A stretch of 15,686 nucleotides of DNA from Victivallales bacterium Lenti_02 (GCA_001603055.1 LVAZ01000123.1:1-15686), one strand, 5' to 3'; counted from the stretch's first letter, positions 1 to 7,554 are shown. Notes: generated by a model from the sequence alone, not told the origin. Program-made: numbers and translations.

Positions 1-201
1 CTCCCGGAGGATCGAGCCCACCTGTCCGGCCTGGTGTTCGACCGCGAGCCGGAAATGGCGGCGGGCCAGTTCCTGACGGGCCTGCCCCTCGCGCAGCAGC
101 GCGAAATGGCTCCAGCCGACAAGCGTCAGAAGGGCCGCTCCCGCCAGGGCCAGAATGCCGGGGGAGAACGGGATTTTTCTGCCGGTGATGGGAGGAGGCA
201 A
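1..201 (-). CDS. Membrane-anchored protein, N-terminal fragment (possible sensor)
   Basis: The minus strand is open from position 201 to the left edge (67 codons, no stop). The proposed start is a TTG at 199-201: no ATG, GTG or TTG lies in frame between it and the promoter at 267-295, and a weak purine run (AGGGG) sits seven bases upstream. The visible protein begins with a short basic segment (residues 2-11), then one hydrophobic segment at about residues 13-31 (PGILALAGAALLTLVGW), then a charged, probably helical stretch rich in Arg, Glu and Gln (residues 36-67). One N-terminal membrane helix followed by an amphipathic helix is common at the start of sensor histidine kinases and chemoreceptor-like proteins, but no diagnostic domain is visible. 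The gene is divergent from the zinc-ribbon gene. Confidence is good that it is coding and low for function. Confidence 0.6.
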   Translation of the reverse strand, partial: MPPPITGRKIPFSPGILALAGAALLTLVGWSHFALLREGQARQELARRHFRLAVEHQAGQVGSILRE

Positions 202-266
202 GCCGATACCCCTGCTGGATCGATTCGAGGATGTTCTCGTGGCCTCGGCACATACGCTGGGTGAAT

Positions 267-295
267 ATACTATCCTGTTTGTCCCCGATTGGCAA
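267..295 (-). promoter_or_regulatory. Sigma-70-type promoter for the leftmost minus-strand gene
   Basis: On the minus strand there is a -35 box TTGCCA (290-295, five of six matches to TTGACA), a 17-base spacer, and a -10 box TAGTAT (267-272, four of six matches to TATAAT). Transcription would start near 260, about 60 bases before the TTG start codon at 201. This AT-rich spot stands out sharply from the surrounding GC-rich sequence. The assignment rests on motif match only. Confidence 0.55.
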
Positions 296-378
296 GGCCC
301 TCGGCCCGGAGGTGCGGCGGGGCTGGGCCGGGCAACTGGAAAAACGGCGTTGCGGCATTAGCTTCCCATGCTGTCCGC

Positions 379-401
379 CCGCGCGCCGTTCCGGCGGGCG
401 G
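379..401 (+). terminator. GC-rich hairpin with short T run upstream of zinc-ribbon gene
   Basis: Positions 379-388 pair with 392-401 around a three-base loop (nine pairs with one G-G mismatch). A short TCTTT run follows at 404-408. This resembles a weak intrinsic terminator or leader attenuator lying 44 bases before the zinc-ribbon start codon. The segment 343-350 is complementary to 383-390 and could form a competing structure. In DNA this GC-rich such hairpins also arise by chance, so the call is tentative. Confidence 0.3.
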
Positions 402-444
402 CGTCTTTCCGCAGGCTCTTGGCCAAGCAAAGGATACCGGCTGG

Positions 445-1158
445 ATGCACAACTGGGTGGAAAATCTTCTCGAAGTACAGCGAATCGACATCCGCATGGC
501 CAAGCTCCAAGCCCAGTTCGACTCCGTTCCCGGCGACAAGGCCGCCGCGGAGGAACTGAGGCGCAGCGACGAGCAGCGCCTGGCCGCCGCCCGCGAGGCG
601 GTCCTGACGTTCGAGAAGGAACTGAAGACCATCGAGCTTGACGTGGAGGCCCTGAAGAGCAAGAAGGCGGGCATCCAGTCCAAGTCCGCGATGATCAAGA
701 ACAACGAAGAGTATCGCGCGGCCATGCACCAGATCGAGCAGTACGACCATCAGGTTTCCCAGATCGAGGACCGGGAGCTGGAGGTGATGGACCGGATCGA
801 GAAGGCGCGGGCCGACCTGGCGGAGTGCCAGCGCGTGCTGGATGTGACCAAACGGCGGGTGGCGGAGGTGCAGGGCGATCTGGACAAGCGGCTGGCGGCC
901 AGCCGGGACGCTCTGGCCGAGATGGCCAAAATCCGCCAGCCCGCGCTGGCGGCGGTGGAGGCGCAGGCGGCGCAGCGCTACGAGCGCCTGCGCGCCAGCG
1001 GCCGTTCGCGCAACGGGCAGGCGGTCCTGGTTCCCGTCCGGGACGGGGTCTGCGGCCGCTGCCGGATGAACGTCACCGCCCAGTTGCGCATGAACGCGCT
1101 CAAGGGCATGCCGGTGACCTGCCAGAACTGCGGCGCCATGCTCTACAGCGAGGACTAG
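445..1158 (+). CDS. C4-type zinc-ribbon coiled-coil protein (DUF164/CT398-like)
   Basis: This 237-residue protein has the full layout of the C4-type zinc-ribbon family (DUF164, CT398-like). A long charged coiled coil fills roughly residues 1-185. It includes the family's conserved turn around residues 84-98 (MIKNNEEYRAAMHQIE). A compact C-terminal zinc ribbon follows, with ligand pairs Cys203/Cys206 and Cys226/Cys229. The length is typical. The family is linked to nucleic-acid or flagellar-export partners in some bacteria, but its general role is not settled. The frame stays open upstream, but ATG 445 is chosen because the family homology begins there (MHNWVENLLEVQRID) and an AAAGGA ribosome-binding site lies about ten bases upstream. 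It is the only plus-strand gene before the convergent PHP gene and probably forms its own transcript from the divergent region. Confidence 0.88.
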   Translation: MHNWVENLLEVQRIDIRMAKLQAQFDSVPGDKAAAEELRRSDEQRLAAAREAVLTFEKELKTIELDVEALKSKKAGIQSKSAMIKNNEEYRAAMHQIEQYDHQVSQIEDRELEVMDRIEKARADLAECQRVLDVTKRRVAEVQGDLDKRLAASRDALAEMAKIRQPALAAVEAQAAQRYERLRASGRSRNGQAVLVPVRDGVCGRCRMNVTAQLRMNALKGMPVTCQNCGAMLYSED

Positions 1159-2066
1159 GACGGCACCGTTCCGCCGCGCGCGGCGATCCGTTCGAGCAAG
1201 GGCGGCAGCACGGTGGCGGGCACCCGCAGGGTGCCGCGGCCGGTGCCCAGGGCGATGTCGGGAATGTGTTCGCCGTGGAAGTCGCTGCCCCCGCTGAGCA
1301 GCAGACCCGCTTCCGCGGCGACTCGCTCGACCGTGCGGGTCTGGTGGAGGTTGAATTCCGAATAGTAGGCTTCCACCCCGTCCAGCCCGCGCCCGGCGTA
1401 GTCGCCGGCCAGACGCTGGAACTTGGCCACCGTCAGGCTGCCCATGGTCAGCGGATGGGCCCAGATCGTGACGCCGCCCGCCCCGCGCACCACCCGGAGC
1501 GCCTCGTCGAGCGGCGAGACCTGGCGGGGCACGTAGGCCGGTCGGCCGCGGCCCAGAAACCGGGAGAAGGCCTCGCGCATGGTGCGGCATTTGCCCCCGG
1601 CGACCAGGGTGGCGGCCAGATGGGGCCTGCCGAGCACCTCGACCTGCTCGATCAGCCGGGCCAGGTCCGGGCTGTCCTCGAGCAGGCCCAGTTCCACGAG
1701 CCGGGCGGCCATTTCGCGGTTGCGCCGCCGCCGCCATTCGCGCACTTGCCCGAGCATGGCCTCCAGCTCTCCGTCCTCGGAGCGGATGCCCAGGCCGACG
1801 ACATGGATGCGCCGGCCTTCGTCCTCGCAGGACAGCTCGACGCCGCCGAGTCGCTTCAGCGGGGCGGGGGCGGGGGCCGCCAGGAAATCCGGCAGTCCCG
1901 CCACCGTGTCGTGGTCGGTGAGGGCGACCGCCGCCAAACCCAGCTCCGCCGCCAGGCGAATCAGTTCGGCCGGGGCGAGCGTGCCGTCGGAATGGGTGCT
2001 GTGGCAATGCAGATCGACTGCGGGAGATGCGGCTGCCAGCTTGAAGTGAAGGTAGTTGTGTGTCAT
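1155..2066 (-). CDS. PHP-domain metal-dependent phosphoesterase (TrpH/YciV-like)
   Basis: This 303-residue PHP-family enzyme keeps all the usual metal-binding motifs. They are DLHCHS (His20, His22), SDGT (Asp27), TDHDT (His52), GVELS (Glu77), GRPH (His149), WAHP (His204) and GSDFHG (Asp262, His264). Order and length match the stand-alone TrpH/YciV group. Characterised members of that group are 3',5'-nucleoside bisphosphate phosphatases or 5'-to-3' exoribonucleases (RNase AM) acting on short RNA ends. Which activity applies here cannot be read from sequence. The protein is predicted to be cytoplasmic, with no signal peptide. The ATG at 2064-2066 has only a weak upstream CGGAAA. The gene is divergent from the FHA gene, with 74 bases between starts. 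It converges on the zinc-ribbon gene, and the two stop codons overlap. Confidence 0.88.
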   Translation of the reverse strand: MTHNYLHFKLAAASPAVDLHCHSTHSDGTLAPAELIRLAAELGLAAVALTDHDTVAGLPDFLAAPAPAPLKRLGGVELSCEDEGRRIHVVGLGIRSEDGELEAMLGQVREWRRRRNREMAARLVELGLLEDSPDLARLIEQVEVLGRPHLAATLVAGGKCRTMREAFSRFLGRGRPAYVPRQVSPLDEALRVVRGAGGVTIWAHPLTMGSLTVAKFQRLAGDYAGRGLDGVEAYYSEFNLHQTRTVERVAAEAGLLLSGGSDFHGEHIPDIALGTGRGTLRVPATVLPPLLERIAARGGTVPS

Positions 2067-2140
2067 GGTTTCCGAGGTTGGCCTGCGAATCCGGCAACAT
2101 AGTGCCTCTACACCACCGATCCAGACGGAGCGGGACCTGG

Positions 2141-4192
2141 ATGAAACTGCGCATACTCAAAGGTCCGGAAGCCGATCGGCTTGTCGATGTGGACCCCTCG
2201 GGCTTCATGCTTGGCCGGGGCAAGGATAACCAGCTCGTCCTCCAGGACGAGGGAGTATCCCGCCACCATTGCCGGATCAAGCGCACGGAGGACGGCTGGA
2301 CCGTCGAGGACCTGGGCAGCACCAACGGGGTCCGGGTCAACGGCCAGCGCATCGAGGGACCGCGGCTTCTCGCGAACGGCGACCTCATCGCCATCTGCGA
2401 GCAGGAACTGCGGGTCGAGTTCATGAATGCCGCGCCGCCGCTCGCGGCCATCCTGCCGTCCGCTGCGGCCAATCCGCCGCCGGCGGTGGCCGGGGAGGGC
2501 TTTCCCCCCGCCGGGGAGAGCGGGGCGGGCTATCCGTCGGAATCATCGCCGCTGCCGCTCGGGCGCATCGCCCTGCTGGTGGCCATGTGCCTGCTGATCG
2601 GCGTGCTGGTCTACCTCCTGCGGAGTCCCGGGGACGGCGGGGAGCCGGTGGCGGCCGGGGCGGCGGAAACGGGCGAGCCCGCCGGGGAAGGCGCGGCGCC
2701 GCCGCGGGTGCTGAGCGACCGGGAACTCGACGAGCTGCTCCGGCAGGAAGCGGCGCAGGTGGTGCAGGAAACCCCCGCCGCCCAGACGGCGGTCGTCCCG
2801 CCTGCGGCAATAGCGGCGCCGACTGCCGCCGAGACGGCGCCCGCCGCCGCGGCTGCCGCCCCGGGTGATCCGGCGGCCAGCGAGATCGTGCTGGTGCGCA
2901 GTATCCCCGAGGGGGCGACCGTGTTCATCGACGACGAGGAAAGGGGCGCCACCCCTCTCCTGGTCGCGGGGCTGGCCAGGGGCCGCCATCGCATCACCCT
3001 CAAAATGGACGGCTACGAGGACCACCAGCGGCTGATCCATGTGCCGGACGTCATTTCCTCCGCCCCCTACGAGATGCGCCAGCGGCCCAACACGCTGCTG
3101 GTCACCTCCGACCCCCCCGGCGTCTCCATCTGGCGGGGGAGCCAGTGGCTGGGCACGGCACCGACCCTGCTGCGGAATCTGCCTGCGGGCGAAATCGCCC
3201 TGAACCTGGCCATGCCGGGTTGTCCGCCCCAGCGGGCGGTGGTCACCATCAGCGGGGTGCGCGGCGAGCAACTGCGGGTGGCCATGAAGCCGGAACTGGG
3301 CAATCTCGAGATCGAGACCCTGCCGCCGGGCTGCCAGGTGCTGGTGGACGCCGTTCCCATGGGCCTGACCGCCGGCGAGCAGACGGCCCCCGGCAGCACG
3401 GGGATTCTCCGTCTGCCCAACCTGCTGGCGGGCGAGCGCGCGCTGCGCATCGAGCATCCCTGCGGCGCCTTTCTGCCCTGGAAGGCGACCATCGTTCCCG
3501 GCGAGACTCTGCGGCAGAGCCGCCGGCTCTGGGTCCCCGACATCCATCTGACGCTGATCGACGGGACGGTCAAGACCGGCATGCTCGTCGAGCGCAACGA
3601 GCAGGGTGATCTGGTCGTCGCCCAGTCCCCCCTGCCCCGGGACATGGTGCGCTATCTCAAGCCCCAAATCCGGGCCGAGCGGCCGCTCGGCGCCTCCGAG
3701 GTCCGGGACGTCTTCCAGCAGGCCTTGTCTCCGGAGACGGTCGCCGAGGCCGACGGCCCCAGGGCGCCCGCCGCCGCCCAGGGGGGCGACGAGCCCGCCG
3801 CGGAGCCTCCCGCCGCGGGCGGTGAGGCGGCGGTGGCCCTGCCCAAAGACCCGGCCGGCGAAGTGAAAATCACGGCCGACGAACTCGGCCGCCAGCTCGA
3901 GGCTCTCTCGAAATCCAAATTCATGCAACGCTACAACGGCGTCGTCATCCAGATCACCGGCCGTCCCTCCACCGTCCGGCGCGACGGTCTGATTGGGCTG
4001 GTGCAATTCGGGCGGCGCATCCGCTGCGAAATCGGGCGGGATACCTTCGAGGCGCACCGGGTGAACCTGAACAGCGTGGCCGATGCCCCGAACGTGAATC
4101 TGGTTCTGCGCGGCCGGGTCCAGGGATTCATGGGCGAGGTGCTGATTCTGCGCGACTGCGTGCCGGTCTTCCCCGAGGCAGGGAGGCAGTAG
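2141..4192 (+). CDS. FHA-domain membrane protein with three PEGA repeats and an OB-like C-terminus
   Basis: The product has 683 residues. An N-terminal forkhead-associated domain spans about residues 1-95, with the phosphothreonine-binding motifs GR (25-26), SRHH (40-43) and GSTNG (59-63). A Pro/Ala-rich linker follows, then one membrane helix (about 142-160), then a second Ala/Pro/Glu-rich linker. Three PEGA-type beta repeats follow at about 248-313, 317-383 and 386-456. The end (about 577-678) resembles tRNA_anti-like OB folds: a helix, then YNGVVIQITG, then alternating strands. The FHA domain should be cytoplasmic and the rest extracytoplasmic, suggesting a link between Ser/Thr phosphorylation and the envelope. 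The frame extends 27 codons upstream of ATG 2141, but the FHA fold begins exactly at MKLRILKGPE and GGAG lies ten bases upstream. The comEC-like gene follows after 33 bases, so the two are probably co-transcribed. The specific role is unknown. Confidence 0.85.
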   Translation: MKLRILKGPEADRLVDVDPSGFMLGRGKDNQLVLQDEGVSRHHCRIKRTEDGWTVEDLGSTNGVRVNGQRIEGPRLLANGDLIAICEQELRVEFMNAAPPLAAILPSAAANPPPAVAGEGFPPAGESGAGYPSESSPLPLGRIALLVAMCLLIGVLVYLLRSPGDGGEPVAAGAAETGEPAGEGAAPPRVLSDRELDELLRQEAAQVVQETPAAQTAVVPPAAIAAPTAAETAPAAAAAAPGDPAASEIVLVRSIPEGATVFIDDEERGATPLLVAGLARGRHRITLKMDGYEDHQRLIHVPDVISSAPYEMRQRPNTLLVTSDPPGVSIWRGSQWLGTAPTLLRNLPAGEIALNLAMPGCPPQRAVVTISGVRGEQLRVAMKPELGNLEIETLPPGCQVLVDAVPMGLTAGEQTAPGSTGILRLPNLLAGERALRIEHPCGAFLPWKATIVPGETLRQSRRLWVPDIHLTLIDGTVKTGMLVERNEQGDLVVAQSPLPRDMVRYLKPQIRAERPLGASEVRDVFQQALSPETVAEADGPRAPAAAQGGDEPAAEPPAAGGEAAVALPKDPAGEVKITADELGRQLEALSKSKFMQRYNGVVIQITGRPSTVRRDGLIGLVQFGRRIRCEIGRDTFEAHRVNLNSVADAPNVNLVLRGRVQGFMGEVLILRDCVPVFPEAGRQ

Positions 4193-4225
4193 TTCCGGGG
4201 CTGGGGAGCGTGAGGAGAGAGAGCG

Positions 4226-6436
4226 GTGGCAGTGCAACGGCAGGACGGGCGGCGCAAATGGCCGCAGGCGGATTTCGCGGTCTACCCGGCGCTGGTCGCC
4301 GCGCTGTGGCTGGTCTGCGGCATCCTGCTCGGCCTGGGGCCGCGCAGCGGCCTGCCCTTCGCCCGTTCGCTCGCGGCGGTTGCCTCTGTGGGCCTGCTGG
4401 CGGTTCTGCGGCCTGCCGTCTACCGCTGGTTCCTGCTGTTTCTGCCGGCCGGGGCGGCGCTGGCCGTGCTGCACGCGGCCGCGCCCTGGCGCACCTATCC
4501 GGAGCTGCTGCCCCGCCCGATCTGCCGGGTCTGGCTGCGCGGGCATGCCGCCAACCCGGCGGCGGCAGGGGAGGGCGGTTTCCAGGTTCTGTGCCGTCTG
4601 ACTGAATTGCGGACCTGGGCCGACGGGGAGTGGCGTCCCTGCCGGGGCGCGGTCCTGCTTCGTCTGCCCTACGGTGCCGAAGTGCCGCCCTACGGGGCGG
4701 AAATCGAGGCGGCGGGCACGCTGCAACCCATCCCCGCCGCGCCTGCGGGCGCTCTTTTCGACTACGCGCGCCACCAGTGGAAACAAGGGGTCGCGGACCA
4801 GGTCGGGGCGGAAAGCATGGCCGCGGCCCCGCCGCGCGGCTGGCGCGCCGCCGTGGCCTCCGTCTATGCCCTGCGCGCCCGGCTGGCCGGGGCTCTGGGG
4901 CGGGGCATGGCGGACGCGACGGCCCGGTCCGTGGTCCAGGCCATGGCCCTGGGCTACCGCCAGCGCCTGCCGGCGGAAACGCAGGCGGATTTCCTGGCCA
5001 GCGGCACGATCCATGTGTTCGCCATTTCGGGCCTGCATGTGGGGATCGTCGCCCTGCTCGGGAGTTGGCTGCTGGCCACGTTCGGCGTGCCTCTCCGCAT
5101 CCGCTGCCTGCTGCTGGTGCCGCTGGTGGGGGGCTATGTGTTCATGTGCGGGGGGGCCGCTTCGGCCGTGCGGGCCTGGCTGATGCTCTCCTGCTGGTGG
5201 GCGGCGCGGATGCTGCGGCGGGCGCCCGTGCCCGTCAACGCGGTGGCCGCCGCCGCCGTCCTGGCCCTGCTCCACCGTCCCCTGGCCCTGCTCGAAACCG
5301 GTTTTCTCTTCTCCTTTCTGGTGGTGCTGGTGCTGATTCTGGGCTGGCCGCTGGTCGCGGAATTCGTGGCGACGCTGGGGGAGCGGGTCTGGTGGCTGCC
5401 GCCCTCGCGCCGCCGCCATCGCTGGGAACGCTGGCGGCTGCGTCCGGCGCGCGGGCTGGCGGGGGCGGGGCTGGCCTGGTTCGGCAGCGCGGGCATGATG
5501 GCGCAGGCCAACGGTCTGTTCGTTCCCGCCGGTCTGGCGGTGAATGTGGGCGTCATGGGGCTGGCCACCCTGCTGCTCGGCTTCGCCGCCGCCAAGATCG
5601 TGCTGGCCCCGCTGGGCTGGGACTGGGGGGAACGGGGACTGGCCTGGGTTCTGGAGACATTGGCCCGGGGCCTCTGCGCCCTGGCCGGAATGGGCGGGGG
5701 AACCGGTGCCAGTTGGCGGATTTGCCCCCTGCCGCCGCTGGCGACGCTGCTCTACTACGGACTCGTGTTCGCGGCCCTGCGCCGGGAGCAGAAGCACCGC
5801 AGTCTCATCCTGGCGGGCGCCCTGCTTCTCCTGCTTCTCCCCACGCTGGCCGGCCGCCTCCGCCCGCCGGCAGACTGGGTTCTGGCCGGGGCGGACACCA
5901 TGCCCCCGGCCCTGCTGGTCGGGCGGGGGCCGGGCGGCGGGCCGGTGGTCGTGAATCCGGGCACGGCCGAGAGCGCGCAGCGAATTGCCGCCCGGCTCGA
6001 CCAGGACGGCCAGGCCCGGCTCGAAGGGTTGGTCCTCACCACCGGCGGCCGTCAGGCCGTCGGCGGGGCCGCCTGGCTGCTCCGGCGCTACCCGGCGCGG
6101 GTTCTGGTCGTGCCGGCGAACCATGCCCGCTCGGCCAGCCTGCGCCAGGTGGTGGCGCTCCAGCGCGCGCGCGGCGGCAGAATGCGCCTGCTGGCCGACG
6201 AACCCCCCGCCGCCCGCTTCGGCCCCCTCCGCCTCGAACTGGCCGGGCGGGCCGGGGAACAGCAGGTGCGCACTCCGCTCGTCGCCGGCCCGGAGCGCCG
6301 CGAGGGCCCCGGCTACACCTTGACCCTGGCGGGCGAAACCCGCATCCAGATTCCGACCGCAGGCGGCTGGAAAACCGTCGCCGTGCCCTGCCGGACGCTG
6401 CCTTTCGACCTGCTTGTCCCTTCCGGAAGCGACTGA
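4226..6436 (+). CDS. comEC: ComEC/Rec2-type DNA-uptake channel with degenerate C-terminal domain
   Basis: The product is a 736-residue multi-pass protein of the ComEC/Rec2 family, which moves single-stranded DNA across the inner membrane during natural transformation. N-terminal membrane helices (about 17-83) precede a DUF4131/OB-like region (about 98-170). The competence domain (about 225-520) carries the hallmark segment ASGTIHVFAISGLHVG (258-273) and many hydrophobic helices. The C-terminal part (about 545-730) occupies the place of the metallo-beta-lactamase-like domain. Where active homologues read roughly LTHPDADH, this one reads LTTGGRQAVGG (604-614), and the VGQGDA motif is also missing, so that domain is unlikely to bind metal. 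Start is GTG 4226 with AGGAG eight bases upstream; GTG 4232 is an alternative. It lies 33 bases after the FHA gene. The family call is secure; DNA-uptake function is inferred. Confidence 0.9.
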   Translation: MAVQRQDGRRKWPQADFAVYPALVAALWLVCGILLGLGPRSGLPFARSLAAVASVGLLAVLRPAVYRWFLLFLPAGAALAVLHAAAPWRTYPELLPRPICRVWLRGHAANPAAAGEGGFQVLCRLTELRTWADGEWRPCRGAVLLRLPYGAEVPPYGAEIEAAGTLQPIPAAPAGALFDYARHQWKQGVADQVGAESMAAAPPRGWRAAVASVYALRARLAGALGRGMADATARSVVQAMALGYRQRLPAETQADFLASGTIHVFAISGLHVGIVALLGSWLLATFGVPLRIRCLLLVPLVGGYVFMCGGAASAVRAWLMLSCWWAARMLRRAPVPVNAVAAAAVLALLHRPLALLETGFLFSFLVVLVLILGWPLVAEFVATLGERVWWLPPSRRRHRWERWRLRPARGLAGAGLAWFGSAGMMAQANGLFVPAGLAVNVGVMGLATLLLGFAAAKIVLAPLGWDWGERGLAWVLETLARGLCALAGMGGGTGASWRICPLPPLATLLYYGLVFAALRREQKHRSLILAGALLLLLLPTLAGRLRPPADWVLAGADTMPPALLVGRGPGGGPVVVNPGTAESAQRIAARLDQDGQARLEGLVLTTGGRQAVGGAAWLLRRYPARVLVVPANHARSASLRQVVALQRARGGRMRLLADEPPAARFGPLRLELAGRAGEQQVRTPLVAGPERREGPGYTLTLAGETRIQIPTAGGWKTVAVPCRTLPFDLLVPSGSD

Positions 6437-6440
6437 CCGC

Positions 6441-6469
6441 TTGCTTTCCGGCCTTCGCCAGCCTACACT
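6441..6469 (+). promoter_or_regulatory. Candidate promoter for the OppF-like gene
   Basis: A TTGCTT (6441-6446) and a TACACT (6464-6469) are separated by exactly 17 bases in the 68-base gap after comEC. A start near 6476 would leave the GGAG ribosome-binding site (6491-6494) inside the transcript. The -35 box matches only three of six consensus positions and the -10 box four of six, so this is a weak candidate. Confidence 0.35.
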
Positions 6470-6504
6470 TTCGCCCGTCACGCCATCCCCGGAGACCCCG
6501 CCAC

Positions 6505-7503
6505 ATGGGCGAAGCCCAAGCGAACGACACGCCGCTGCTGCGCATCGAAGGCCTGCGCACCTGGTTCCCGATCAAACGGGGGGTTTTGGCGCGCACGGTG
6601 GGGCAGGTGAAGGCGGTGGACGACGTGAGCCTCGCCATCCGGCGCGGCGAGACGCTGGGGCTGGTCGGCGAATCCGGCTGCGGCAAGACCACCCTGGGGC
6701 GGACGGTGCTCCGGCTGGAAAAGCCCACCAGCGGCTCGATCTGGTTCGACGGGGTGGACCTGCTCGCCCTGGGCGAGGCGCGGATGCGCTCCCTGCGCCC
6801 GCGCCTGCAGATGGTTTTCCAGGACCCCTTCGCCTCCCTCAATCCGCGCATGACGGTGCTCGACATCGTCACCGAGGGCATGGCCTTCCACGGCCTGCTC
6901 GACGGCCCCCGCGAGGAGGTCGCCGTGCGCCTGCTCCGCGAGGTGGGCATGGACGCGAGCGCCCTGCACCGCTATCCCCACGAGTTCTCCGGCGGGCAGC
7001 GCCAGCGCATCAGCATCGCCCGCGCCCTGTCGCTCGGTCCCGAGCTGCTGGTCTGCGACGAGGCGGTGAGCGCCCTGGACGTCTCCGTCCAGGCCCAGGT
7101 CATCAACCTGCTGATGGACCTGCGCGAGCGGCGCGGCCTGTCCTATCTGTTCATCGCCCACGACCTCGGCGTGGTCCGGCACATCTCGCACCGGGTGGCG
7201 GTGATGTATCTGGGCCGGATCGTCGAGACGGGGCCGTCGGCGGCGGTCATGGACGACCCCCTGCACCCCTACACGAAAGCCCTGGTTTCGGCCATTCCCG
7301 TGCCGGGCCGGGACCGCGGCGGGCGCATCGTCCTCAAGGGCGACCTGCCCTCGCCCGCGAACCCGCCTGCCGGCTGTCCCTTCCACACCCGCTGCCCCGA
7401 GGTCCGCGAGGTCTGCCGCCGCGAATTCCCCGCCCTCTGCCGCCGGGACGGGCGCAGCGTATACTGCCATCTCCACCCCCCCGCTCCGGAACCCGGCCAG
7501 TGA
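6505..7503 (+). CDS. Peptide ABC importer ATPase, OppF/DppF type
   Basis: This 332-residue ATPase is of the oligopeptide/dipeptide importer family. It has Walker A GESGCGKTT (55-63), Q-loop MVFQDP (103-108), signature FSGGQRQR (161-168), Walker B with CDEAVSALD (184-192), and H-loop IAHD (217-220). The C-terminal extension from about residue 252 (HPYTKALVSAIP, then a Cys-rich tail with Cys291, 297, 304, 312 and 321) is the oligo_HPY domain that marks OppD/OppF rather than other importers. The usual Pro after the Walker B Glu is Ala here, a tolerated variant. The frame is open far upstream, but ATG 6505 fits the family start and has GGAG ten bases before it. No permease, binding protein or OppD partner is in the window, so it is an orphan here; partners may be encoded elsewhere. 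Energising peptide uptake is the family role and is inferred. Confidence 0.9.
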   Translation: MGEAQANDTPLLRIEGLRTWFPIKRGVLARTVGQVKAVDDVSLAIRRGETLGLVGESGCGKTTLGRTVLRLEKPTSGSIWFDGVDLLALGEARMRSLRPRLQMVFQDPFASLNPRMTVLDIVTEGMAFHGLLDGPREEVAVRLLREVGMDASALHRYPHEFSGGQRQRISIARALSLGPELLVCDEAVSALDVSVQAQVINLLMDLRERRGLSYLFIAHDLGVVRHISHRVAVMYLGRIVETGPSAAVMDDPLHPYTKALVSAIPVPGRDRGGRIVLKGDLPSPANPPAGCPFHTRCPEVREVCRREFPALCRRDGRSVYCHLHPPAPEPGQ

Positions 7504-7554
7504 GCGAAAGGCGCGGGCGGAACGGGGTGGCGGCAGGCCGGCGTTTTTTGTGCC

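Noticed and set aside
216..232. A GATTCGAGG segment resembling a tRNA T-loop.
   Set aside because: No acceptor stem, D-loop or anticodon arm could be built around it on either strand.
2077..2105. A GTTG...CAAC dyad and a TTGGCC/TAGTGC pair between the divergent PHP and FHA genes, as a possible operator or promoter.
   Set aside because: The dyad pairs only four bases before mismatching, and TAGTGC matches just two of six -10 positions. This 74-base gap must hold regulation, but I cannot point to it.
358..2472. A 704-codon minus-strand open frame over the zinc-ribbon, PHP and FHA genes.
   Set aside because: It is in a different frame from the PHP gene, has no motifs, and is Arg/Gly-rich as expected of a shadow frame.
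2543..6481. A 1,312-codon open frame on the minus strand, antisense to the FHA and ComEC-like genes.
   Set aside because: It is a by-product of high GC: the translation is low-complexity Gly/Arg/Gln/Pro with no domain pattern, while the plus-strand proteins show clear family motifs.
7544..7549. A T6 run soon after the OppF-like stop that looked like a terminator tail.
   Set aside because: The bases just before it do not form a stem of more than three or four pairs; the only longer match (7493-7498 with 7536-7541) has a loop of 37 bases.
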